The notes: a model not told the origin generated them from the letters alone. Counted from the first letter of the stretch, positions 16,503 through 25,858 are shown. The stretch is 64,000 bases of DNA from Pontibacter sp. E15-1 (GCF_022601975.1 NZ_JAKVIR010000023.1:1-64000), one strand, 5' to 3'. A program made the numbers and translations.

Positions 16503-18290
16503 TTACCTGATAACCTCTACCCAGCCTTTGTAAACTCTGTGTGTTACGCTGCTGGTAAACTGGTAGTAGTACATCCCGTCGGGCATACCCACGGCAGACC
16601 AGGAATTGTCATAGTGGTCTTTTTGGTATATAGGCTTGCCCCACCGGTTCATGATTTTAAGCGCCAGAGAGTTTTGTTCCAGCCCTTGCACGACGAATGC
16701 ATCGTTTTTCTGGTCTCCGTTCGGAGTAATAATGTTCGGTATGGCGAGGCATTCTCCGTTTGAAACCACAATCTCTTTTTCATACGCACAACCATTTATC
16801 GTGAGCCTGATGGAGTATGTACCCGGGCTTGTCACCGTAATCAGAGGCGTATTTTTTCCATTGCTCCACTGGTAGCTGGCACCCGCTGTGGTTGCGTCGA
16901 GTACCACAGGTGCGCTGTCGCAGGTAAAGACCTCCTTAGGGAAGTTAAAAACCGGCTCCGGAGAGAAGGAAATGCTGATCTCTTCTCTTGCCGTGCAACC
17001 AGTAGTAGTGGTCAGTTCCACCCAGTAAGTGCCACCCTGAGTGACGTTAATCGTAGCGGATGTTTCTCCGTTACTCCACAAAAGGGAGCCATTGCCCGTG
17101 AAGTCAGCACGGAGAGTACCGGCTGTGCCTGCGCAGAAACTTGCCGGTGCAACGATGGCAAGTTTCGCCTCATTGTTTGCAGTGGCGGCAAATTCCCCAT
17201 AATTTTCGTTCGCGGAGTAGAGCATGATGGGGGATGATGTTGTGTCCGCTACCTGGGTCCAGTTCGCGGCGGTATTATCTTGCCTGCGGTAAAGTTTACT
17301 GCCACACTTCAACCCGTATTGCTTGAAATACACTTTATATTTTCTGCTTCCCTCGCCAACCTTAAACAGGCCGTAATATTCTTTTACATCTCCAGGCGCA
17401 GTTATACCCTTTGTCGAAGCCGGTGGCGAATTAATGGTATAAAGGTGAAACCCCTTGATTGCCGGATCGACTTCATGAACAGAAAAGTTGGCCCGGCCAG
17501 TAACCATTTCAAGGGAGGCGTCCCAATTGTTTGTGTAGCGGTACACGCTTTTGTCGCCTATGGGTGCGCCGGAAACTTTCCAGGAAGAAGCCGGGGCAAC
17601 ATTTTGGAGAGTTCCATTTAATTTCAGCGAACTCAAATCTTGAACTAGAGTGGTTCCACTGTTATCAAAATTAAAATAAGCCACCAACTCAGACGAAATA
17701 GCGGCTAGCTTTGAACACATTCTTTCTCTGATTTCATCTATTGTAAGGGCCTTCTTCCATATTCTAACCTCATCTATCTGCCCTACATAATACTCGTCAT
17801 CCACTAAAAAATATTTTCCGATTGCAAGAGGAGCATTGTTAATCAAGCTCGTATTATAATAGTTGGTTTGAATTGATCCTTTGAGAATTCCATCTACATA
17901 AATTGACCAAGTGCTTCCATCACAAGTCCCAGCTAAATGATGCCATTGGCCATCATTTACATCGATGTTAGAATAACCTGAAATGCGGTATATACCAGAA
18001 CCATCCCTTCCAGCGAAAGCTGCTTTGCCATCCTTTATAATAAGATGGTACCCACGCTCTGCTCCATAGCGGTCGTACTTCCCGGCAACCCATTGATATT
18101 TGTTTGCAGTTGTTTTTACCCAAGCTTCTACGGTGACTTGATTTGTAATGCCCCTGTTGGATGTGCTGCTAAGAACGTAGCCATAATTACCGTCCAAAAT
18201 CAGGGCGTTGCCTGGGCCTTGGCCGTATGTGTTCAGGCTTTGCAGAACAATTAAAATAAAAATTGAACCGCATTGTAAAATTTTGTTCAT
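16503..18290 (-). CDS. Secreted LamG protein with type B T9SS sorting domain
   Basis: 595 residues from ATG at 18290. A signal peptide (1-24) is followed by a LamG/concanavalin-like domain (about 25-205: NALILDG, VTVEAWVKT, WHHLAGTCDG, IDEVRIWKKAL), a middle region, two Ig-like repeats with WSNGETSATI and WSNGKNTPLI, and the C-terminal gliding-motility-associated (CHU_C, type B) sorting domain starting IPNIITPNGDQKNDAF. It would be exported by the Sec pathway and then the T9SS to the cell surface, probably binding glycans. An in-frame upstream start at 18365 is rejected because the signal peptide begins at 18290. The LamG-encoding part is visibly richer in A+T than the rest. Confidence 0.9.
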   Translation of the reverse strand: MNKILQCGSIFILIVLQSLNTYGQGPGNALILDGNYGYVLSSTSNRGITNQVTVEAWVKTTANKYQWVAGKYDRYGAERGYHLIIKDGKAAFAGRDGSGIYRISGYSNIDVNDGQWHHLAGTCDGSTWSIYVDGILKGSIQTNYYNTSLINNAPLAIGKYFLVDDEYYVGQIDEVRIWKKALTIDEIRERMCSKLAAISSELVAYFNFDNSGTTLVQDLSSLKLNGTLQNVAPASSWKVSGAPIGDKSVYRYTNNWDASLEMVTGRANFSVHEVDPAIKGFHLYTINSPPASTKGITAPGDVKEYYGLFKVGEGSRKYKVYFKQYGLKCGSKLYRRQDNTAANWTQVADTTSSPIMLYSANENYGEFAATANNEAKLAIVAPASFCAGTAGTLRADFTGNGSLLWSNGETSATINVTQGGTYWVELTTTTGCTAREEISISFSPEPVFNFPKEVFTCDSAPVVLDATTAGASYQWSNGKNTPLITVTSPGTYSIRLTINGCAYEKEIVVSNGECLAIPNIITPNGDQKNDAFVVQGLEQNSLALKIMNRWGKPIYQKDHYDNSWSAVGMPDGMYYYQFTSSVTHRVYKGWVEVIR

Positions 18291-18343
18291 AGGTATTAAA
18301 GCGCTTTTAAGGGGCAAATAAATTATATGTAGGAATGAATATA

Positions 18344-19621
18344 TTAAGATTTTATCAAACTGCAAATATGTTTTAGCGCTAACTCACCGCTTTTGCCATC
18401 TTGGGGGGTGGCCACGGTTGCATTATAAAACCGTGCCCTGTGATATACCTCCGGCCTAGTATCCAGCTTTGTGGCTAAGAGTTGGACTAACTCTTCCGCG
18501 CTGCCAGTTACGTCCACCAGACCATGCTGTATAAATCCGTAGTAGTCGTGCAAGTGTTGGGTTGGGTTAAAATCATAGAAGATACTCCACACATTCAGTA
18601 GCACGGCCTCCAGGTGTATACCAGAGGTGCTGCTTATTTGCACGTCTAACTGCTTGAGATAGTCAAATACATGCTGCTCTTTACCATTAGAAATAGTTAT
18701 GTTTCGGGCGATTTTTGTGAGGGCAGACCTGTTCCGGGTATCCCGGGGGTGGGGGCGGAGGATGAATGTCAGACTGGGGAACGCGTCGCTCAGCTTGCGC
18801 AGCAACCCCGCCACTTCTTGCAGGTCATCCATCATGTTACAGCCTATACCGACTGTTCTGATGTGGGTACTGTGATTGCGAAACGGCACATAGGCATCCG
18901 CTTTGGGCATGCCCACCAAGGCCACCTGCCCCTGCACCGGGCCGCATTGCAGATACTTGTCCAGCGAGTCCTGGCCCTCTAGCAGATTAAGGTCAAAGGT
19001 AAGCGGGGGAAACAAATTGCTCACGCTGGCATGTTGAATATAAACCGTTTTTATTTGAAGGGCTTTCGCGGCCAGCAGCATGGCTCTGGCATCGGCGTTA
19101 TGGTCGTTGGCGAACACCACCGCAGCAGGCTGGTAGCGGCGCAGCTTCTGAAGGTATACCTCATAAAATCCGATCGCATCATACAGCAGATCGAAAAAAC
19201 GAAGGGTGCTCGCTCTTTTATGACGCAAAAACTGTAACAGGAGGAATGGGAGCTTGTAGTAGTAAAGCACTTTGCGTCGCAACGACAATCGCGCTACCTC
19301 CTTTTCATACTTGCCGATGTTCTTGCCCTGCCCCGCCACCAACACACTGCCAGGCAGGCGCTGCTGCACAAACCGGAGGCTATCCACGTTGTTCTGACTC
19401 ACCACATACAGCCACACCTTCCCCCGGAGTGTTGCCGGCTCCTCTACTGACCGGAAGAGGTTCCCGATCAGACGAAGCAAGGTATGGCCCACGACCCTGA
19501 CCATCCGCTGTAGGATAGATTGAGGGGAGGCGGCATCCTTGGCGCTTTCTGGCAAGCAATAAAATCCGTTGGAAAAATGCAGGTAAAGGATATCACTGTA
19601 AAGGGTATACCACCGCTTCAT
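18344..19621 (-). CDS. Polysialyltransferase/CDP-glycerol transferase-like protein
   Basis: 425 residues, no signal peptide. The layout suggests a GT-B transferase: VVVFANDHNADARAM, then VYIQHASVSN in mid-protein, FILRPHPRDTRN (around 290) and ISSTSGIHLEAVLLN near the C-terminus. The RPHP and SS..HLEA motifs recall polysialyltransferase, KpsS-like and CDP-glycerol glycerophosphotransferase families. It starts 3 bases after pseI stops, which makes a nonulosonic acid (pseudaminic acid) transferase the most attractive guess. That guess is inference from position and fold only. Confidence 0.65.
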   Translation of the reverse strand: MKRWYTLYSDILYLHFSNGFYCLPESAKDAASPQSILQRMVRVVGHTLLRLIGNLFRSVEEPATLRGKVWLYVVSQNNVDSLRFVQQRLPGSVLVAGQGKNIGKYEKEVARLSLRRKVLYYYKLPFLLLQFLRHKRASTLRFFDLLYDAIGFYEVYLQKLRRYQPAAVVFANDHNADARAMLLAAKALQIKTVYIQHASVSNLFPPLTFDLNLLEGQDSLDKYLQCGPVQGQVALVGMPKADAYVPFRNHSTHIRTVGIGCNMMDDLQEVAGLLRKLSDAFPSLTFILRPHPRDTRNRSALTKIARNITISNGKEQHVFDYLKQLDVQISSTSGIHLEAVLLNVWSIFYDFNPTQHLHDYYGFIQHGLVDVTGSAEELVQLLATKLDTRPEVYHRARFYNATVATPQDGKSGELALKHICSLIKS

Positions 19622-19624
19622 ACG

Positions 19625-20668
19625 CTATACCAAATCCCAACTGAGTGGGGTGCCTGCTCTTAGGTGCTGTTTGGCCGTTTTACCTAATATCTCCTCATAA
19701 TGCTTTGGTGCCAGCCCCAGTCCGGGCCGGATAACCCTTAGGTTTTCCTTCGTGAAGGTTTCTCCGGGCATTATGTCTTTGGCCACGTATAGTGAGCGTT
19801 TGAAGAGGCGGCTCTTTTCTTCTGCCCGTTGCACTCCGTATTGCACATGCCCGATGGCCTGCCAGGCTCTTTCAGTTTCCACTACCAAGGCCTGCAGTTC
19901 GTCTGGTTCTAACGAGAACGCTGCATCAACGCCCCCATCGGCCCTGCTTAGGGTAAAGTGCTTTTCAATCACCGTTGCCCCGAGGGCCACGGCAGCGACG
20001 GCAGCCCCGATGCCCATCGTATGGTCAGAAAGCCCGACTTGCACATCAAATAACGCCTGCATATGCGGGATAGTAACCAGATTGGTGTTTTTGGGGCTAG
20101 CAGGGTAGGTGCTGGTGCATTTCAGCAGTATAAACTGTTCACAGCTACCCTGCCGCAGTACCTGTACTGACTGATCCAATTCTGAAACGGTTGCTGCACC
20201 TGTGCTGAGGATAACCGGCTTGCCCGTGGCCGCCACTTTTCGGATCAGCGGGTGGTCAGTGTTTTCAAAAGAAGCAATTTTATACGCAGGCGCTCCCAGA
20301 CTCTCCAGAAAATCCACGGCTGATTCATCAAAAGGGGAGGAGAACGCCAGCATGCCGTTCGCTTTGGCACGCTCAAAAATAGCCTGGTGCCACTCCCAGG
20401 GGGTATAAGCCTGCTTGTATAAGTCGTATAGCTCCCGACCCTTCCACAGGGAGTCCTCGTCCTCGATGGTTAAGGCCCCGGGTAGCGTCATAGTGTCGGC
20501 GGTATACGTCTGGAGCTTGATCGCGTCGGCACCTGCGGCAGCGGCGGCGTCCACAATGGCGAGCGCCCGCTCCAAAGATTGGTTGTGGTTGCCAGACATC
20601 TCCGCGATGATGAACGGTTTGTGAGCCGGGCCAACCATCCGGCCGCCTATGTTGATTTCCTGTATCAT
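19625..20668 (-). CDS. pseI: Pseudaminic acid synthase
   Basis: 347 residues from ATG at 20668; a TTG two codons upstream is less likely. It condenses 6-deoxy-AltdiNAc with phosphoenolpyruvate to form pseudaminic acid. The N-terminal TIM barrel has IIAEMSGNHNQS, the form typical of PseI rather than sialic or legionaminic acid synthases (usually IAEIGVNHNG), then KLQTYTADT and EKHFTLSRADGG. The C-terminal SAF (antifreeze-like) domain spans about 285-347. It lies 23 bases after the PseG-PseH gene in the pse operon. Confidence 0.92.
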   Translation of the reverse strand: MIQEINIGGRMVGPAHKPFIIAEMSGNHNQSLERALAIVDAAAAAGADAIKLQTYTADTMTLPGALTIEDEDSLWKGRELYDLYKQAYTPWEWHQAIFERAKANGMLAFSSPFDESAVDFLESLGAPAYKIASFENTDHPLIRKVAATGKPVILSTGAATVSELDQSVQVLRQGSCEQFILLKCTSTYPASPKNTNLVTIPHMQALFDVQVGLSDHTMGIGAAVAAVALGATVIEKHFTLSRADGGVDAAFSLEPDELQALVVETERAWQAIGHVQYGVQRAEEKSRLFKRSLYVAKDIMPGETFTKENLRVIRPGLGLAPKHYEEILGKTAKQHLRAGTPLSWDLV

Positions 20669-20691
20669 ATTCAAAAGCTAAACATAGCGTG

Positions 20692-22167
20692 TCAACGGAT
20701 GTTTAAGGCAAATGTGAGGGCCTCAGGGTGCAATGCGTCAGGCGTAACCCTCACGAAGCCCGCTTTCTCGAATGCTCTGATAGACGCGGGGTTGCCAGGT
20801 TGCACCATACCCTGTGCTGTTTTCACTGTGGGACTGCTTGCCCGCAGTGCCTGTATTCCTTTCTGCAAGACCGTATGTCCCAAACCCTTCCCCCGAAAGT
20901 CGGCAGCTATCGAATAGCTGATCAGCGCCTGTTCGCCGGATAGGGTAAACCGTATGTTGGCGGCGGGTGTTCCGTCGGACTCAGCTATATATAAGAGGGT
21001 GTTCTCGTTTTTTAGCACCGAATGAAACCACTGGGTATGATTTTCCAAGTTTATGAGGCTGTTGTTGAAGGAGTGTTTCCGCACGTCTGGGTCGTTCGCC
21101 CATGCAAACAACAACTCAAGATCGTCAGAACTGGCCTCTCTCAGGTGCAGGCTGGCCCCAAGGCTTAGACCGGAGAATACCTGTCTGAGCCGTTCGCCGC
21201 TTTGCCCATCGAAGTGTTCGCGCTGCCTGGCTACCTGATCTTGAAAGCGTGTGGCTAGTGCAGCATCCTCTAAACGTCCGGGTAGCTGGCAGTATGGCTG
21301 GGCGATCCCGGTCTCTATCAGGAAACGGTATAAATCTGCCTGGTTATCAGCAGTCTGTTCAACGTACAGCAAACCGCCCACTGCAGCATACTCATACGCC
21401 ACCCCGCTTGCCGACGTGATGGCTACGGCACAGCTTTGCATCAGGTCGCACATGTGCTGCGCCGTCAGGTTTTGGTGCAAGATTATACGCTGCTGGTGTT
21501 GGAGCCAACTTTGGAGTTCAGTTTGATGTCTGTAGGCGCTGCCGGTCACAACCTCGATTTGCAGAGATGGCTGTGCCTCACGGAGCTCTTTGGCAATCTG
21601 CAGGGTTAGATTCTGCGGGTCAGCACCACCCAGGTTTATAAGCACCCTCACTATTGCAGCTGGAAAATCTCTAGGTATGCCAGCAATAGCAAGGAAAGGG
21701 GGGCGAAGGAGCGCAAAGGAGGGGCCCAGGCAGAGCTTTGTGTAAGGAACCGACTCATACATGGCCGCCTGAACTCCTCCTGACTGATTGATCACCGCGT
21801 CGGCAACAAATGGGTACGCGTGTATGTCATCAATACATACTAGCTGAGCATTTTTGGATTTTATACCCTCCTGATAAACTGTCCCGAAGGCGTAGCCATC
21901 CAGTACCACGATTTCCTCGGCTGAGATATAGGCATCCAACTCATGTATAAACCTAAGTTCTTCCAGGGTAGCAACAGGCAGCACGATCATCCCGCCGCAT
22001 ACCGCCATTATTTGCTTTTGTATCTCTTTGGAAGGCGATTGAATGGCAAAAACACACTCAAATTCATCGCGCAGCATAGCAGCAAGCGCAAGCGAGCGTA
22101 CCACATGTCCCAGCCCGATCTGGCTGTTACCGTCTGCCCTAAAAATGATGCGACGCTTTTTAGTCAT
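20692..22167 (-). CDS. pseG: PseG-PseH fusion: UDP-sugar hydrolase plus N-acetyltransferase
   Basis: 491 residues, two enzymes in one chain. Residues 1 to about 335 are PseG, a GT-B-like hydrolase that releases UDP from UDP-2,4-diacetamido-2,4,6-trideoxy-beta-L-altrose (FRADGNSQIGLGHVVRSL, with the conserved GLGH..R; INLGGADPQNLT). Residues about 340-491 are a GNAT acetyltransferase like PseH (LHLREASSDDLELL, acetyl-CoA site DFRGKGLG, NPASIRAFEKAGF), which acetylates the 4-amino group. The usual order is PseH before PseG, so the fusion joins consecutive steps. Gene overlaps the upstream one by 8 bases. Confidence 0.9.
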   Translation of the reverse strand: MTKKRRIIFRADGNSQIGLGHVVRSLALAAMLRDEFECVFAIQSPSKEIQKQIMAVCGGMIVLPVATLEELRFIHELDAYISAEEIVVLDGYAFGTVYQEGIKSKNAQLVCIDDIHAYPFVADAVINQSGGVQAAMYESVPYTKLCLGPSFALLRPPFLAIAGIPRDFPAAIVRVLINLGGADPQNLTLQIAKELREAQPSLQIEVVTGSAYRHQTELQSWLQHQQRIILHQNLTAQHMCDLMQSCAVAITSASGVAYEYAAVGGLLYVEQTADNQADLYRFLIETGIAQPYCQLPGRLEDAALATRFQDQVARQREHFDGQSGERLRQVFSGLSLGASLHLREASSDDLELLFAWANDPDVRKHSFNNSLINLENHTQWFHSVLKNENTLLYIAESDGTPAANIRFTLSGEQALISYSIAADFRGKGLGHTVLQKGIQALRASSPTVKTAQGMVQPGNPASIRAFEKAGFVRVTPDALHPEALTFALNIR

Positions 22168-22999
22168 AGCCTTTATCTTTTACATGCTTAAGCACCCTTG
22201 AAAAGCCACCAAGTTGTAATATTTTTTCAGCCTCTTTAAATTCTTGGCTTTCTGATGCGAATGCTATACGCTGTGTATGGTGCGAATTGACCTCATATAA
22301 CCACTGATTCTCTTGCAGGAGTTTCTCAATATCAGTAAGCATGAAGTTTTCTAAGCAATCTGATTTATATAATTTTGCATATATCAGTGACGCCAAGGCA
22401 TAGTCTGAAGGATAATCGACTGTGAGCCTTAAGGATTTGCAGCTTGATTCAAATTTCACGGTTTGCTTCTCGAAATCGTTTGCCCTGCGAATAAATGAAG
22501 TTACATGTTCCTTATCAAGGGGTTCTTTTGCACCTTGTGCTGCTTTAATCAAGGCATTAAGCTGAACTACTTCCACATTCATTCCTAAAGGGAGGCCTTC
22601 TGTTGTAGTATAGTCTACTGCCGAAGCTACATGTTGCTGGAGAGTATGCGCAATGATCTCAGGAGACACAAAAGGATTATCACCGGTTAGCCTTATAATT
22701 ACATCTAATTCATGCGCTTTAGCGGTATCAATAAATCGTGCAAGCACATTCTCAGAGGAACCCCTAAAACATGTAATTTGGTTCGTAATACATAGGTGTT
22801 GAACTGCATCATCTACAGGGTGATCTGTAGTAGCTACAACTACTTTAGAAAGGCCTGTAGCGGCTGCGGCTCTAGCAACTATGTGCTCCAGCATAGTAGG
22901 ACCGCCATTAAAGGGAAGCGGTAACAATACCTTGTTAGGAAGTCTTTCTGAACCAAGTCTAGCCTGAATTATTGCTCCTGCTCTTACCATGCTGTCCAC
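22160..22999 (-). CDS. SpsF-type cytidylyltransferase, probable CMP-pseudaminate synthase
   Basis: 279 residues. The N-terminus AGAIIQARLGSERLPNKVL is the nucleotide-binding loop of the SpsF/cytidylyltransferase group; VIIRLTGDNPFVSP carries the metal-binding Asp. No classical PseF (which starts IPARGGSKR) is present in the locus, so this enzyme most likely activates pseudaminic acid as CMP-Pse. That assignment is by elimination and position. Starts at 22999 or 22990 are both possible; each overlaps the upstream SDR gene. The gene is AT-rich compared with pseC and pseB. Confidence 0.8.
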   Translation of the reverse strand: MDSMVRAGAIIQARLGSERLPNKVLLPLPFNGGPTMLEHIVARAAAATGLSKVVVATTDHPVDDAVQHLCITNQITCFRGSSENVLARFIDTAKAHELDVIIRLTGDNPFVSPEIIAHTLQQHVASAVDYTTTEGLPLGMNVEVVQLNALIKAAQGAKEPLDKEHVTSFIRRANDFEKQTVKFESSCKSLRLTVDYPSDYALASLIYAKLYKSDCLENFMLTDIEKLLQENQWLYEVNSHHTQRIAFASESQEFKEAEKILQLGGFSRVLKHVKDKGYD

Positions 23000-23772
23000 C
23001 CTCCGTCAATTACCAAATTTTGGCCCGTCATATAGGAGGAAGCATCAGAAGCTAAATAAATAAATGCTCCCTTCAGTTCATCTGGATTTCCAATTCTACC
23101 TAATGGGTTCTTCTTTTTTAATTTTTCTACAAAAGAGATATCCTGCTGCACCTTGTTGCTCGGAAAAGTGCCGGGGGAGACCGTATTCACATTGATATTG
23201 TATTTGCCTAAATAGCATGCAAAATAACGCGTTAGCTGTAAGGTCCCAGCTTTAGCTGCCCCATAATGCGGAGGATTCAGAAAAGAGGGACTTTCATCGT
23301 AAATATTAAAATCAGGAGATACTAGTCCATACATAGATGAAACATTTATGATGCGTCCTCCTTGTTCTTTCATATAGGGAATAGCTTCTTTAATGCATCG
23401 GTATACGCTATTTAGGTTCCCGTCTATGCCATATGCAAACTCTTCGTCACTAAGTTTCTCTGGGTTTTGTCCTTTTGAATAGTACGCATTATTTACAAGC
23501 ACATCAATGTGCCCTTCCAAATCCTGAATACTTCGAAAAGCGTTTGCAACACTTTGTGCTTGCGACACATCACAAAGCTGGAATTTGATGTTATCCAATT
23601 GTAAAAGGTCAAATGCCTCAATAAATTTATCTTTATTTCGCCCAAGTACATACACAGTGGCTCCTGCTTCTGCCAAGCCGGATGATATAGCTGTGCCGAG
23701 ATAACCATAGCCTCCTGTTACCAAAACCGTTTTACCATTCAAAGAGAAAAGTTGCTCAAGTCCTGTGTTCAT
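22984..23772 (-). CDS. SDR-family oxidoreductase
   Basis: 262 residues from ATG at 23772, which overlaps the stop of the upstream gene in an ATGA. Classical short-chain dehydrogenase: NAD(P) loop VTGGYGYLGTAIS, NNAYYSKG, catalytic Ser in NVSSMYG, Tyr and Lys in HYGAAKAG, and the late SPGTFPSN. Its place between pseC and the cytidylyltransferase gene suggests it changes a nonulosonic acid or precursor by oxidation or reduction, but no such step is needed for ordinary Pse5Ac7Ac. AT-rich like its two neighbours. Confidence 0.87.
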   Translation of the reverse strand: MNTGLEQLFSLNGKTVLVTGGYGYLGTAISSGLAEAGATVYVLGRNKDKFIEAFDLLQLDNIKFQLCDVSQAQSVANAFRSIQDLEGHIDVLVNNAYYSKGQNPEKLSDEEFAYGIDGNLNSVYRCIKEAIPYMKEQGGRIINVSSMYGLVSPDFNIYDESPSFLNPPHYGAAKAGTLQLTRYFACYLGKYNINVNTVSPGTFPSNKVQQDISFVEKLKKKNPLGRIGNPDELKGAFIYLASDASSYMTGQNLVIDGGWTAW

Positions 23773-24659
23773 TTGGCTGGCCAATTATAGGGTAGGATGA
23801 TTTTTTCATCGTCTACACGAAAGTTTTGAAGTTCCCGGTAAGCCTGATGTGATAATTCCTTTTTTGAGAAATCTATATTTTCCTGTAAAGTTTTAAGACT
23901 TTCGACACCTATAACAGCTTGCGAAACATTGGGGTTAGAAAGCACAAACCACAGTAACAAAGCCCCTAAGGGCAACTGATATTGTCTTGAAAGCTGATGC
24001 AGTTTTTTAATTTTTGGTGCTATAGATGAAAAAGCGCCCGGCAATTTTTCTGGTGGCATAAAATAGAGCCCCTGTAGATAAACAGAACGGACATGTGTCA
24101 TGATCCCGTTTTGTCTGAGTAAGGGCAAAACGCTTTCAAATCGCCGATCGAAGACGCTGTAAGGGAATTGTATAATATCTACCTTAGCCTTGTTGTCTAT
24201 AATTTCTATTGCTTCTGAAGGGTGGTAGAGAGAAATGCCTATTTTCCCTATTTTACCTTCTTTCTTCAGCTGCTCAAACTCAAGCAATATCTCTGGTTTT
24301 TTTTTATATATAGAGTAGTTGTGCAGCATATATGTAGACACAGTTGTAACCTGGAGTCTTTTCAATGATTCCTCTAATGCTTCCGCAACAGGCATATAGG
24401 AGTCCAGGGAAAGGTATTTTGTTATGATTTCAAAATCTTGCCCATTTTCATGTAAGGCGTTCCCGATAGTTTTCTCGCTATCACCATAAGCCGCAGCTGT
24501 GTCTAGGGTAGTGATGCCAGCACTGCCAGCAAGTTCAAGTATAGCATTTGCCTCCTGCTGCAAAATTTTTCCTTCCCTGTTACTAATACCGTAGTCAAGT
24601 CCAAACTGAGCAGTGCCTAAAATGAGACGGTTAATAGTATAGTCGTTAAACTGCTTCAC
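23769..24659 (-). CDS. Aldo/keto reductase
   Basis: 296 residues. Starts with GTG at 24659, overlapping the pseC stop in GTGA. Family residues: LGTAQFGLDYGI, catalytic Asp and Tyr in TLDTAAAYGDSE, Lys in IITKY, His in YMLHNYSIYK, and the NADP-binding VIGVESLKTLQENI near the C-terminus. Aldo/keto reductases are frequent guests in nonulosonic acid operons, but their substrate there is not settled. Coupling by overlap to pseC and the SDR gene shows it belongs to the operon. Confidence 0.87.
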   Translation of the reverse strand: MKQFNDYTINRLILGTAQFGLDYGISNREGKILQQEANAILELAGSAGITTLDTAAAYGDSEKTIGNALHENGQDFEIITKYLSLDSYMPVAEALEESLKRLQVTTVSTYMLHNYSIYKKKPEILLEFEQLKKEGKIGKIGISLYHPSEAIEIIDNKAKVDIIQFPYSVFDRRFESVLPLLRQNGIMTHVRSVYLQGLYFMPPEKLPGAFSSIAPKIKKLHQLSRQYQLPLGALLLWFVLSNPNVSQAVIGVESLKTLQENIDFSKKELSHQAYRELQNFRVDDEKIILPYNWPAK

Positions 24660-25858
24660 CTGCCAACAAACTCCTTTACCTTCTCAATCACAAACGCCTG
24701 CTCTTCCTGCGTGAGCGAGGGGTACATGGGCAGGCTGAGGCATTCAGCGTAATAGTACTCCGCCTCCGGGAAATCGCCTTTGCTGGAGCCGAGGCTGCGG
24801 TAGTAGGGCATGGTATGGGCGGGTATATAATGCACCTGTGCGAAAATCTGGTTCTCCCGCAGAAAGTCATACAAGCCTTTGCGGTCCTGCACCCGGATGA
24901 TGTATAAATGGTACGCGTGGCCCGTGTCACCGGCAGGGCTCAGGGACGCGGCCGCTGTTTGCATGGTTTTGATGCCCGCCACTTCCCCGAAGGCCGCATC
25001 GTAAATCCTGGCGATGCCTTTTCTGCGTGCCAGCCCTGTGTCGGCGCGCTGCAGCTGCGAGATGCCAAGGGCGCAGAGCATGTCGGGGATGCGGTAGTTA
25101 TACCCCAGTTCCTGCATCTCCATATACCAGCCGCCGTGGTTTTCCTCCATACGCTCCGGGTCGCGGGTGATGCCGTGGGTGCGCAGTTGCAGTAGCTTTT
25201 GATAGTGTGCCTCGCTGTTGGTCGTGATCATACCTCCCTCGCCGGTGGCAATGTGCTTTACCGGGTGAAAGGAGAAGATGGCCAGATCAGCAAACTGCCC
25301 GTTGCCGCACATCTGCCGCTCACCATTGCTGTCGTGGAAGTAACCGCCCGGCGCGTGGGCAGCGTCCTCGAGCAGCCAGAGGCCGTGCGCATCGGCAAGT
25401 TGCCGGAAGGCTTCCATGTCCACCGGGTTCCCGGCAAAGTCGACAGGTATAATGCCCTGGTAATAGCCTTTGGGCTTGCTTTCGAGCAGTTGCCGTACCT
25501 TATCTATATCCAGCAGAGCCGTGGCAGGATCGATATCAGCAAACGCCACGGTGCCGCCGCAGTAGCGCACGCAGTTGGCCGAGGCCACAAACGTGATGGG
25601 CGTGGTGATGATGCGGGTAGTTTCGTTTACCCCCAATGCCAATGCCGCCAGATGCAGCGCCGCCGTGCCGTTCGATACCGCAACGGCATACGTTGCCCCC
25701 ACATACGTGGCAAAGGCCTGCTCAAAGGCGGCCACTTTCGGGCCCTGCGTCAGCAAGTCGGAGCGCAGCGTAGCAACCACGGCTTCAATGTCTGCCTCCG
25801 TGATGTGCTGGCGACCGTATGGGATGGGGTTCTGCGTATTGGGTTCTGACTTTATCAT
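24656..25858 (-). CDS. pseC: PseC, UDP-4-keto-sugar aminotransferase
   Basis: 400 residues. DegT-family PLP enzyme that aminates UDP-2-acetamido-2,6-dideoxy-beta-L-arabino-hex-4-ulose, the second step to pseudaminic acid. Markers: IPYGRQHITEADI at the start, VSNGTAALHLAALAL, IPVDFAGNPVDM, LLEDAAHAPGG and the PLP lysine in FSFHPVKHIATGEGGM, the PseC/ArnB-like form. It overlaps the next gene by 4 bases and follows pseB by 102 bases. Confidence 0.92.
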   Translation of the reverse strand: MIKSEPNTQNPIPYGRQHITEADIEAVVATLRSDLLTQGPKVAAFEQAFATYVGATYAVAVSNGTAALHLAALALGVNETTRIITTPITFVASANCVRYCGGTVAFADIDPATALLDIDKVRQLLESKPKGYYQGIIPVDFAGNPVDMEAFRQLADAHGLWLLEDAAHAPGGYFHDSNGERQMCGNGQFADLAIFSFHPVKHIATGEGGMITTNSEAHYQKLLQLRTHGITRDPERMEENHGGWYMEMQELGYNYRIPDMLCALGISQLQRADTGLARRKGIARIYDAAFGEVAGIKTMQTAAASLSPAGDTGHAYHLYIIRVQDRKGLYDFLRENQIFAQVHYIPAHTMPYYRSLGSSKGDFPEAEYYYAECLSLPMYPSLTQEEQAFVIEKVKEFVGR

